Made by a program: the position numbers and the translations under genes. A DNA stretch of 64,000 nt from CAG-488 sp051881315 (GTDB lineage Bacteria; Bacillota; Clostridia; Oscillospirales; Acutalibacteraceae). Numbering within the stretch: the first letter of the stretch is position 1; every line of letters starts with the position of its first letter. The DNA lies in the NCBI GenBank assembly GCA_051881315.1, contig JBJEPQ010000071.1, positions 5,000-68,999 on the forward strand, written 5' to 3'. Positions 36,185 to 44,036 of this stretch are shown here, one piece after another. The notes beneath the pieces are model-generated. The model was not told the DNA's origin. It made no database searches and was given only the letters and a program-made list of their open reading frames with translations.

Positions 36185-37174
36185 TTATTTCTTTTCGTAT
36201 TCCTTTATCCAGGCAACCATATCGTCAACCGACTGCTGAACGCTCATCGGATCGTAGCCAAGCTCTTTCCTTGCCTTTTCAATAGAGAAATTGCAGTTTG
36301 ACATAAGCTTTCTGATCGAATAACGGGTGAACAGCGGAGTTGTTTTGGTTATGGCATAATACTTCTCCATAATAGGTGCGACAGGCTTAACAACGCTGTA
36401 CGGCATCTTGAAGCCCGGAGCTTTCTTACCGCAGGCTTTAGCAACAGCCTTGATAAATCCGTCCGTGGAAATCATCTCGCCGCAAAGGATATAACAGTCA
36501 CCCTTTTTACCCTTTTGAGCCGCCGCATACATTCCCTTGGCAACATCACGCACATCAACAAAGTTATATGCGCCGAAAGAAAGAGAACAAGGGAAATTGC
36601 CTTTTACAAACATACGAACCATTTCGCCGACGCTGGAGACCTTAAAATCGTAAGGTCCGATACATGCGCCGGGATGAACAACAACAGCGTCGAGGCTTCC
36701 GTCGTGAACGTTATCAAGAACGAACTGAGTTGCAATAGCCTTAGTTTTTGCATATGTACCGTCAAGGGTTTTAGGATCAAAATGATCCAGCTCAGTCATA
36801 AGCTGATTATCGGGAAGCGGCGGAAAAGCGTCAACAGAGGAAGCGTAAACAAGACGGCGGACATTGCATCTTTTGCAAGCTCTGACGACATTTTTAGTTC
36901 CGTTTACATTGACCTTCCAGGTCAGATCCTCCATACCGGGGTTGATGTCAATAACGCCGGCAAGGTGATAAACAACGTCAACACCCTCGAAAGCCTTTTC
37001 AAGCGATGCGGAATCAGTTACATCTCCGTAGACCTTCTCACAGTCGATACCGTCGAAAACGGGAACATCTTTTCTGATAAGGATACGCACCTTTTCCCCT
37101 TTATCGACAAGCTCTTTGAGAAGCGCATAGCCTATATGGCCTGTTGCGCCCGTGATAAGACTGATCTTTTCCAT
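36185..37174 (-). CDS. extended SDR, DFR/3-beta-HSD-like oxidoreductase
   Basis: 329 residues, NAD(P)-binding Rossmann protein. Cofactor motif TGATGHIGYALL (residues 8-19), active-site YASSVDAFPP and catalytic Tyr-Lys pair YAKTK (about 140). The sequence resembles dihydroflavonol reductase/3-beta-hydroxysteroid dehydrogenase-type extended SDRs, which reduce ketones or oxidise alcohols. It would act on the product of the neighbouring carrier system; the substrate is unknown. AAAGGAG precedes the ATG, overlapping the end of the previous SDR gene by position but with 3 bases between frames. Confidence 0.85.
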   Translation of the reverse strand: MEKISLITGATGHIGYALLKELVDKGEKVRILIRKDVPVFDGIDCEKVYGDVTDSASLEKAFEGVDVVYHLAGVIDINPGMEDLTWKVNVNGTKNVVRACKRCNVRRLVYASSVDAFPPLPDNQLMTELDHFDPKTLDGTYAKTKAIATQFVLDNVHDGSLDAVVVHPGACIGPYDFKVSSVGEMVRMFVKGNFPCSLSFGAYNFVDVRDVAKGMYAAAQKGKKGDCYILCGEMISTDGFIKAVAKACGKKAPGFKMPYSVVKPVAPIMEKYYAITKTTPLFTRYSIRKLMSNCNFSIEKARKELGYDPMSVQQSVDDMVAWIKEYEKK

Positions 37175-37177
37175 GTC

Positions 37178-38191
37178 TTATTCTCCTTTCATTTCAAGGA
37201 GCTTCTGCTTGCCCGTGAATGCGTCAACCGAAAGCTTGACGGAATCAAAGATAGCTGACTCAATATCGTCCTCCTGAACGCCGAGGGAAACGCACCATTT
37301 CTTGTCAATAAAGGTGTTCATACACATAATTTCGGCAAGATCAACGGCATTGATACCGGACTCAACATTGCGCTTCTTGTATTCGTTCATCATATGAACA
37401 CCGTACATCTTGAACATCCACTTTGCAATGTGAATGATCTTTCTGTTCGGCTGTCCCATAGCCCTATGAACAATATGAAGGAACTCGTCCCATGTGAGGT
37501 TATAGTAACCGACGGGATAAGCGTTGCCGCCCTTGTTGCGTTCTGCCGCACCGACGATAACCTCGCCGACCTGACGGACAGTAACCATTGTTGTGCCTCC
37601 CTTAGGATACATTGTGATCGGACCCATGTTGGAAAGCTGTTCAATAAGGATAACCCATACAGGCTTTCTGCCCGGCTGAGTTCCGAAAATGTAGGGAAGC
37701 TCAAGAACAGCAACGTCCATCTCTCCGTCCTTGGCAAAGGAGAGTGCAACCTCCTCCTGCTCGATACGGCTTCTGATGTAAGGATGCTTCTTGGTAAGCT
37801 CCATTTCCGGATGCTCTTTTGCAAAATATGAGAAATAGGAACCGAGAATAACGCTGTTTTTGATGCCTACGCTCTTTGCAACCGTAAGAAGATGTCTGAC
37901 AGGATCAATGTTATACTTTGTGTAGTAATCATAAACCGGTGCCGGGAACTCAACTCTCTCGTCAACGCCTGCGGCAAAGACGAAGCAGTCACAGCCCGTC
38001 ATCATCTCGGTAAGCTCAGCGTCCGAAAGCTCAAGATAGTTGCCGAAAACAAGCTCCATCTCCTCGGGAATGGGTGCTCCCTCGGGAAGCGGAGGAAGAG
38101 CTACGGATTTAACGGAATGACCTCTTTTGATAAATTCTGCGGCAGCCGCCGAACCGAGCAGACCTGTGCCGCCTATCATAAATACTTTCAT
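37178..38191 (-). CDS. atypical extended SDR/NAD-dependent epimerase-like protein
   Basis: 337 residues from the ATG at 38191 (MKVFMIGGTGLLGSAA), which carries the glycine-rich cofactor motif GGTGLLG at the very N-terminus. The normal catalytic YxxxK is not visible: the expected position reads HPYIRSRIEQE, a YxxxR. It may therefore be an altered reductase, an epimerase with another proton donor, or a non-catalytic NmrA-like sensor. An in-frame TTG at 38209 would add six residues. No strong ribosome binding site is seen; translation may be coupled to the secreted protein gene upstream. Confidence 0.8.
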   Translation of the reverse strand: MKVFMIGGTGLLGSAAAAEFIKRGHSVKSVALPPLPEGAPIPEEMELVFGNYLELSDAELTEMMTGCDCFVFAAGVDERVEFPAPVYDYYTKYNIDPVRHLLTVAKSVGIKNSVILGSYFSYFAKEHPEMELTKKHPYIRSRIEQEEVALSFAKDGEMDVAVLELPYIFGTQPGRKPVWVILIEQLSNMGPITMYPKGGTTMVTVRQVGEVIVGAAERNKGGNAYPVGYYNLTWDEFLHIVHRAMGQPNRKIIHIAKWMFKMYGVHMMNEYKKRNVESGINAVDLAEIMCMNTFIDKKWCVSLGVQEDDIESAIFDSVKLSVDAFTGKQKLLEMKGE

Positions 38192-38244
38192 AACAACACC
38201 ATAGGGCAATATCAGAGTATTGCCCTATTATCCTTTCTAAATAA

Positions 38245-39234
38245 TTACCAGTTGATTGTGAAATCGGACTCAATTCCGAACGGAGCCTTAACGTTGTTGC
38301 CTGCAACAGTTACGTCAAGATCCCATACATAGTAATAGTTGATGTGAGTGAGATTACCGGTCTTGGGATCAATCGTTGCAACGATCTTTCCGTTGTGGTA
38401 ACCGATCTTTACGTTGCCGTCAAGCATTGACTTGAGCGGACCTGCATTGTCAAGAATTGTGCTTACCTGAACGATGCTGAAAGCCTTACCGTGGTTTCCT
38501 GCGCCGTGCGTCGGATTTGTTGACGCTGCGTCGGGCTTAACCTGAATGGTAATAACATACTTGCCGTTCTTTTCCGTAAGGTTTGCACTTGAAATGTTGG
38601 AGGTTGTAAGCTTTGAAGCCCATGTCTCGTTCTCAACGGGGAAATATGTCTTCAAATCAGCCTTTGAAAGCTTGAGGTTTGTATGACCTTTCTTCTCACC
38701 CATATTCTTCTCAACGAGACCGTTGATTACGCCCGACAATCTCTTAAACGGACCGGTAAGTGTGAATGTACCTGCCTGAGTGTTTTTCTCATAGTTTTTC
38801 ACGCCGCCCTTTGAGCTTGTCTTAACCTTGTTGACGGAAGTGTTGAAGTAGTTGAGGATCTCGGCAGTTGTGGAAGGCTTGGAAGAAGTTTTGTTTGAAG
38901 TTGCCGAAGAAGAACTGCTTGTACCGGTGCTGCCGGAAGAAGCGGGAGTATCGGTATCGGAGCCTGTGCTGTTTGATGCATCGGTTACATCCTGACCGTC
39001 TGCGGCAGGATCAGTCGGAACATCGGAATCTGTCGGAACATCGGCAGGAACATCGCTGTCTAAATTGTCTGCGTACGAAGCTCCGCCTGATACCGTGTTA
39101 ACAGAGCCGGAGGGTGCATACTTTGCCGCCTCAACCTTAGCGTCCGCAAGCTTGCTTGTGCCGAGCACAGAGGAAACGCAAACCGCAATAACGCAAAGAA
39201 TTGCGGTAACGCACGTTACAACTGTTTTTTTCAT
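38245..39234 (-). CDS. secreted protein of unknown function in the biosynthetic cluster
   Basis: 329 residues. A signal peptide (MKKTVVTCVTAILCVIAV) is followed by a long low-complexity linker rich in Asp, Pro, Thr and Ser (about residues 60-125), then a folded C-terminal domain of about 200 residues with an alternating strand pattern (for example GKYVITIQVKPDA and NGKIVATIDPKTG, ending GIESDFTINW). No catalytic motif, lipobox or sortase motif is visible. I do not recognise the domain; a beta-rich binding protein is the best description. Lying between SDR genes on the same transcript, it may bind, carry or anchor the cluster's product outside the cell; this is inference. Confidence 0.8.
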   Translation of the reverse strand: MKKTVVTCVTAILCVIAVCVSSVLGTSKLADAKVEAAKYAPSGSVNTVSGGASYADNLDSDVPADVPTDSDVPTDPAADGQDVTDASNSTGSDTDTPASSGSTGTSSSSSATSNKTSSKPSTTAEILNYFNTSVNKVKTSSKGGVKNYEKNTQAGTFTLTGPFKRLSGVINGLVEKNMGEKKGHTNLKLSKADLKTYFPVENETWASKLTTSNISSANLTEKNGKYVITIQVKPDAASTNPTHGAGNHGKAFSIVQVSTILDNAGPLKSMLDGNVKIGYHNGKIVATIDPKTGNLTHINYYYVWDLDVTVAGNNVKAPFGIESDFTINW

Positions 39235-39260
39235 TGGTGATCTCTCCTAAAAAGTCTTAA

Positions 39261-40757
39261 TTATTTTTCATTGAAATCCTTGAAGATTTCCATTCCGTAA
39301 ACATTGTGCTCGTCCTTGTGGTGATTCGGATACCAGACCTGAGCGAAGAACGGGTTCTTCTTTGCGATCTCGTCGTAGTTCCACGGAATAGGATCGCAGT
39401 CGGGGCACCAGTGACCGCCGTTGAGAACAAGGTTCGGAGTCATTTCAAACGTATGACCGAAGGCACATTCCCACTTCAGCGGAGTGTACAGATCGCCCTT
39501 TGTCATAGTCTCGCTGAGGCACTTACCGCCTCTGAACTCTGCGGCTTTCTTCATATCCTCGATATCAAGCTCTGACTGCGGCTTGGTCTCGTCATAGCCG
39601 TGGTCAAGGTAAGTCGGAGTCATGCTTGCCTTCTTGATCTCGAACTCATCCCATGATGACGGAATGTTCTTCCAGTCCTCGTATGAGCCGTAGTAAGAGG
39701 TCAAACGCTCGGGAATCTTATTCTTAACCCAGTTCATTGTACCGAATACTTCCTTGTTGGCAAGAGGCTCCATAAGCAGCTTCTTAACAAGGAACGGAGG
39801 TGCAAGCTTTGAGAGCTTGTAGAACTTGGGAAGAGTCTTTGACATATCGTCAAAATACTTCTTGATAGGAACATTATGTCTGAAGTGGAGGTATTCCTCA
39901 AGCTTGTCGGAGTCAAGATAATACTGACCGTGGAAGTTCTTGAGAATAAACCAGTTCGGCTGGAAGATCTTCTTGGGAGAGCCCATGCCGATAGCTCCGA
40001 GGAGGTACTCCTCAAACTCGAAGTTTGTGATACGGTACTCCTGACCGGAACCGATGTTGTAGAACTTTCTCCAGAAATCCTCGGGAACGGAATCCTCACA
40101 GACGTTTGCAAGAAGAAGTCCCGAATCCTCGATCGTAGCCCACTCAAGAACGCCGTTGATCGGAACGTGGAACATAATCGGATCAATATTCTTGAGAATA
40201 CCCGGATAAAGGATACCTGACTGACGAAGTGAAACCCAGTGCTTGAGACCGGATTCTGCGATGATGTGCTCGGCTCTTACCTTACTTACCGCATAGTGGT
40301 CGTAAATGCTGATTTTGATCGGGTCGCCTGTTCTTGCCCAATGGATAGGCGGATTACGGTCGCCTGTCTCGGCAACTGTACCTATGTAAACAACCTTGAC
40401 AGCATCAGGATCAGGCTGAGCCTTAACAGCGTCTACAATATTCTGCATAGCAGTCGTGTTGGTCTTGATTGTCTTCTTGGGATAATAATCGGCAGCGGGA
40501 GAAACCATTCCGCCGACATGAAGAACAATGTCGGAGCCGTTAACACATTCAAGCACGTCCTCGTACTTTGTAAGGTCACCCCATACAATTTTTACTGAGG
40601 GATCGTTTTCATAAGCCTTGAACTTTTCACGGTTCTTTTCACTGCCCCTGAGAAGAAGAACAAGGTTGAACTTATCCTTTCTCTGATAAAGTTCTTTGAA
40701 ACCAGCATAGCCCATGTTTCCTGACGCACCTGTCAAAAATACGGTTTTCTTATTCAT
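39261..40757 (-). CDS. SDR-family oxidoreductase fused to C-terminal Cys/His ribbon domain
   Basis: 498 residues. The N-terminal part is an extended SDR with TGASGNMGYAGF (about residues 9-20) and the catalytic pair in YDHYAVSKVRAEH (about 170-182). After about residue 330 comes a region unlike ordinary SDRs, ending with a zinc-ribbon or treble-clef-like module: LKWECAFGHTFEM, then GGHWCPDCDPIPWNYDE. Such GH-x-W-x-CP-x-C modules bind zinc in other families; here the function is unknown. The second of two consecutive ATG codons (40757) is better spaced from GGAGG. First gene of its unit, driven by a consensus promoter. Confidence 0.85.
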   Translation of the reverse strand: MNKKTVFLTGASGNMGYAGFKELYQRKDKFNLVLLLRGSEKNREKFKAYENDPSVKIVWGDLTKYEDVLECVNGSDIVLHVGGMVSPAADYYPKKTIKTNTTAMQNIVDAVKAQPDPDAVKVVYIGTVAETGDRNPPIHWARTGDPIKISIYDHYAVSKVRAEHIIAESGLKHWVSLRQSGILYPGILKNIDPIMFHVPINGVLEWATIEDSGLLLANVCEDSVPEDFWRKFYNIGSGQEYRITNFEFEEYLLGAIGMGSPKKIFQPNWFILKNFHGQYYLDSDKLEEYLHFRHNVPIKKYFDDMSKTLPKFYKLSKLAPPFLVKKLLMEPLANKEVFGTMNWVKNKIPERLTSYYGSYEDWKNIPSSWDEFEIKKASMTPTYLDHGYDETKPQSELDIEDMKKAAEFRGGKCLSETMTKGDLYTPLKWECAFGHTFEMTPNLVLNGGHWCPDCDPIPWNYDEIAKKNPFFAQVWYPNHHKDEHNVYGMEIFKDFNEK

Positions 40758-40800
40758 CATAAACCTCCAATTATATAAATTGACATTAATAGCCGCATAT

Positions 40801-40830
40801 ATTATAAGACAAAATCAGCGTGATTGTCAA
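40801..40830 (-). promoter_or_regulatory. consensus promoter of the SDR/secreted-protein unit
   Basis: Minus strand TTGACA, 18-base spacer, TATAAT: both hexamers perfect. It lies about 45 bases upstream of the first SDR gene and resembles the 35957 promoter (both begin TTGACAAT). Confidence 0.8.
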
Positions 40831-40980
40831 GATTTTGACTCACTAATTCGACAATTATCCCTACAATTTATAACAATTTGTTTATATTGTTCGAAAACAA
40901 CAATATAAACATTTGTTGTAAATTTATTCTCATTTCGCAATTTAGGCACAATTAACAAACTTACATATATTTACTTGTGC

Positions 40981-41013
40981 AAAAGAGCAGATTCCGAAGA
41001 ATCCGCTCTTTTT
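40981..41013 (-). terminator. intrinsic terminator after the GT-D gene
   Basis: AAAAGAGC and GATTC arms pair with GAATC and GCTCTTTT around a CGAA tetraloop, with one internal A-C mismatch. Located just after the stop at 41015; the minus strand carries TTTTGC after the stem. Confidence 0.8.
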
Positions 41014-41014
41014 G

Positions 41015-41923
41015 TTAAAGTATTTTTGCTATGATCTGATTTTCATACTCCGAATCATTAAGCTCGTCAAATTCATTGACAACCGCTTCATGCACCATCT
41101 TGTTTTTGACGGGCATTTTCTTCTTTGCCTTCATCCTGTACCATTCATACTCAACATCAACGTGTCCGATATCGACAGCCTGATAACCGAGGTTGTGCAG
41201 GTCATAGGCAAGACAGGTTGCGGCAGGTCCGAGTGCAAGAAGAATAAGCGAATCTTTATCCGTCTTTTTGGCTTCTTCAAGTATTTCGTCGTACTTATCG
41301 AAAGCCTGCTTTGACGGGCCGAGAATACGTTTTATTGATTTTGCATTGTCGAGGAGATCGTTGCCGACTCCGAGGCGGCTCATCTCGCCTTCGATAATAA
41401 CAACATCTCTGCCGTCCCAGATTTTTTTGATATGATCGAAAATTTCTCCGCTTTCTTTCTTGTTTTTAAGACCGATATACTGACGTGTCATAGAAGCATT
41501 ATAATACTTTTTACCTTTGATAAGGTACTTGTACCACACTCCCCTGAAACGGGCAAGATGCTTCTTCCAATAATTATTTGTGAAATCGTCGTACCGTTCT
41601 CCGTCTCCGAAAATATCGGCAATTCCGATCATCAGTCCGTCAATGTCGCTCGAAAGAACCTCACGCATCTTTTTGGTTATAAAAGATGTTGACTGTTGAA
41701 AGGAAATATTCCTGCCTGCGGCAAGCTTGATTTCTCCGTCTCCGAATCTTGCGATCGAGCGATTGTTTTTGACTATCTCGTCAATAGTCTCGTCAACGGA
41801 CGCCACTTCGGGAGGTTTGCGAAGCTTCCTGTAAAAAGAATCCTTAACACTCCAGAAGGTATCCTTAATTTTCAGCCAGAGCTTTACAATGATGTCAATT
41901 ATTTTAATGATAATCTGCTTCAA
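41015..41923 (-). CDS. GT-D fold (DUF1792-type) glycosyltransferase
   Basis: About 302 residues. The signature of GT-D enzymes is present: SIARFGDGEIKLA with the DGE triad (about residue 57), and IIEGEMSRLGVGNDLL plus LLALGPAATCLAYDL farther on. DUF1792 members such as the pneumococcal enzyme extend O-glycans of serine-rich surface proteins by transferring glucose from UDP-glucose; the acceptor here is unknown. A GTG at 41932 overlaps GAGAGG, so the TTG at 41923 (8-base spacing) is preferred. It is the last gene of the ymfF-ymfH-lgt-folD-pspC run. Confidence 0.82.
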   Translation of the reverse strand: MKQIIIKIIDIIVKLWLKIKDTFWSVKDSFYRKLRKPPEVASVDETIDEIVKNNRSIARFGDGEIKLAAGRNISFQQSTSFITKKMREVLSSDIDGLMIGIADIFGDGERYDDFTNNYWKKHLARFRGVWYKYLIKGKKYYNASMTRQYIGLKNKKESGEIFDHIKKIWDGRDVVIIEGEMSRLGVGNDLLDNAKSIKRILGPSKQAFDKYDEILEEAKKTDKDSLILLALGPAATCLAYDLHNLGYQAVDIGHVDVEYEWYRMKAKKKMPVKNKMVHEAVVNEFDELNDSEYENQIIAKIL

Positions 41924-41950
41924 GGCCGTCACCTCTCGGTAGGGAATATC

Positions 41951-42184
41951 TTACTCATCATCGTGAGTTGTAGCGTCCGTATCAATCATTCCGTTATCCT
42001 CGGGAATGATAAAAGCAAGAATGAAATAGACGATAATTCCCGGAAATCCTCCCGAGAAGAAGGAAACAAGAGCGTAAATAACTCTTACAATAGTCGGATC
42101 AATGCCGAAGAAATCGGCAACGCCGGCACATACTCCGCAGAACATTTTGTTCGTTGTGCTTCGATATAATTTTTTGTTTTTCAT
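41951..42184 (-). CDS. PspC-domain membrane protein
   Basis: 77 residues. The PspC domain is clear: KLYRSTTNKMFCGVCAGVAD, then FFGIDPTIVRVIYALVSFF, with a single transmembrane helix and a short acidic C-terminus. PspC-like proteins respond to envelope stress in other bacteria. The ATG at 42184 is preferred over one at 42193 because AAAGGA lies 8 bases before it. Confidence 0.88.
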   Translation of the reverse strand: MKNKKLYRSTTNKMFCGVCAGVADFFGIDPTIVRVIYALVSFFSGGFPGIIVYFILAFIIPEDNGMIDTDATTHDDE

Positions 42185-42189
42185 TTTGT

Positions 42190-43038
42190 TCATCCTTTCT
42201 GTATTTTAGCCGCCGTAACGGTATTTTGCATAAGTGTTGCAATCGTCATCGGACCCACTCCGCCGGGAACGGGAGTTATATAGCTTGCCTTTTCCTTGCA
42301 GGCTTCAAAATCAACATCTCCGTAAAGCTTGCCGTCCTCACAGCGATTGATGCCGACGTCGATAATAACAGCTCCGTCCTTTATCATATCTGCCGTGACA
42401 AACTTCGCCCTGCCGACTGCGGCAACCACAACATCCGCCCGAGCAACAATCTCTTTAAGATTTTTTGTATGCGAATGACAGACCGTCACGGTCGCATTCT
42501 CCTTGAGCATAAGCATTGCCATCGGCTTGCCGACAATGTTGCTCCTGCCGATTATAACGCAGTTTTTACCGTCAAGGCTGATGTTTTCGTATTTAAGCAT
42601 CTCCATAATTCCGGCAGGCGTACACGGCAGGAAATTGAAGTCACCGATCATAATATGACCGACATTTTCGGGATGAAAAGCGTCAACGTCCTTTTCGGGT
42701 TTAATGAGATTTAAAACCTCTTTTTCGTCAAGGTGAGAGGGCAAGGGAAGCTGGCAGAGTATTCCGTTCACGCTTTCGTCCTCATTTAACTTCTCAACAA
42801 GCGCGTTAAGCTCCTCCTGAGAAGCGTCGGCAGGAAGAAGATATTCAAGCGAACGTATTCCGCAAAATTCGCACGCCTTCTTCTTGTTGTTGACATAGAC
42901 CTTTGACGCAGGATCGTCACCGACAAGAATGACCGCAAGACAAGGCTCAATTCCGTTTTTCTTCAATTCTTTAACTTCTTCTGCAACTCTTTCCTTGACC
43001 GAGAGAGATATTTCTTTACCGCTTATTATTTTGAACAT
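42190..43038 (-). CDS. folD: bifunctional methylene-THF dehydrogenase/cyclohydrolase
   Basis: Interconverts 5,10-methylene-THF and 10-formyl-THF for purine and methionine metabolism. 282 residues with the catalytic KKKAC region (YVNNKKKACEFCGI, Lys about 56), QLPLPSHL, the cofactor loop IGRSNIVGKPMA (about residue 164) and the C-terminal PVPGGVGPMTIA. The ATG at 43038 follows GGAGG by six bases and overlaps lgt by 23 bases. Confidence 0.96.
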   Translation of the reverse strand: MFKIISGKEISLSVKERVAEEVKELKKNGIEPCLAVILVGDDPASKVYVNNKKKACEFCGIRSLEYLLPADASQEELNALVEKLNEDESVNGILCQLPLPSHLDEKEVLNLIKPEKDVDAFHPENVGHIMIGDFNFLPCTPAGIMEMLKYENISLDGKNCVIIGRSNIVGKPMAMLMLKENATVTVCHSHTKNLKEIVARADVVVAAVGRAKFVTADMIKDGAVIIDVGINRCEDGKLYGDVDFEACKEKASYITPVPGGVGPMTIATLMQNTVTAAKIQKG

Positions 43039-44014
43039 CGTTATCCTCCGTTTCGGTATCACCGCTGTTTTCTATATTTTCTTTTTCTTCCGCCTTCTTT
43101 TTCAATTCAACTTCCATAAAATAATCAACGCCATCAATAGGCTTGGGGTGCTTTGTGAATTTAACAAGCAAGCATATAAGAATTACAAGGCAAACGAGAG
43201 CAAGAACTGCCGAGAGAAGCTGAGAAACTCTGATTGTTGTTCCTGCAATATAAAGGCTGTCTGTTCTGAAGCCCTCGACAACGGCTCTTTCCGCTCCGTA
43301 CCATACGCCGTAGGTCAGGAAGATCTGTCCGCTGAATTTTCTTGCTTTTCTTGTGATGATATACAGCACAAAAAATCCAAGCAAGCACCAGATTGATTCA
43401 TAAAGAAATGTCGGGTGAACCGCCTTATCGGGATCCATCACAATTCCGTTTGCGCTGAGCTTGTCCGAATACTGAGTTATGTAAGCGGCAGTTTTCTCAC
43501 TCCACATACCCCACGGAAGATCGGTGTTTGTTCCGAAAGCCTCTTGATTTGCAAAGTTGCCCCAGCGGCCTATACCCTGTCCGATCAGCAAGCTCATTGA
43601 AGCAATATCCATCAAATTCCAGAAGTTCATTTTACGCACTCGGCACACAACATATGCGGCAATTATTCCTCCGATAATGCCTCCGTATATCGCAAGACCG
43701 CCGTTCCAGATATACAGTATTTCAATCGGGTTGTCCTTATATCTGTCCCACTCAAAGATGCAGTAATAAAGTCTTGCGCCCAAAATGCCGAAAATTGTCG
43801 AATAAATAAGAACATCAAGCATTTTATCAATGCTCATCTTCCACTTATATGCCATTCTTCCGCCGAAAAGCACGGCAAGCAGAAAACCGAACGCAATAAT
43901 CGCACCGTACCAGCGGATAGTGATATCGTGTCCGAATACAGAGAACTGAGCAAGGATTGAGGAAACCTCAAATCCGTGCTTCAGTCCGTTGAAATATACC
44001 GTAACGGTATCCAT
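43016..44014 (-). CDS. lgt: prolipoprotein diacylglyceryl transferase
   Basis: Membrane enzyme that moves diacylglycerol from phosphatidylglycerol onto the lipobox cysteine, the first step of lipoprotein maturation. About seven transmembrane helices; the Lgt signature reads GQGIGRWGNFANQEAFG (about residue 150, with the essential Arg and Asn). The C-terminus ends in a charged tail of about 35 residues (KKKAEEKENIEN and onward) beyond the family core. ATG at 44014, with GGAG nine bases upstream, gives 332 residues; an in-frame TTG at 44029 precedes that site. Confidence 0.95.
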   Translation of the reverse strand: MDTVTVYFNGLKHGFEVSSILAQFSVFGHDITIRWYGAIIAFGFLLAVLFGGRMAYKWKMSIDKMLDVLIYSTIFGILGARLYYCIFEWDRYKDNPIEILYIWNGGLAIYGGIIGGIIAAYVVCRVRKMNFWNLMDIASMSLLIGQGIGRWGNFANQEAFGTNTDLPWGMWSEKTAAYITQYSDKLSANGIVMDPDKAVHPTFLYESIWCLLGFFVLYIITRKARKFSGQIFLTYGVWYGAERAVVEGFRTDSLYIAGTTIRVSQLLSAVLALVCLVILICLLVKFTKHPKPIDGVDYFMEVELKKKAEEKENIENSGDTETEDNDVQNNKR

Positions 44015-44036
44015 TTTAATCAACTCCAATAGTTTT

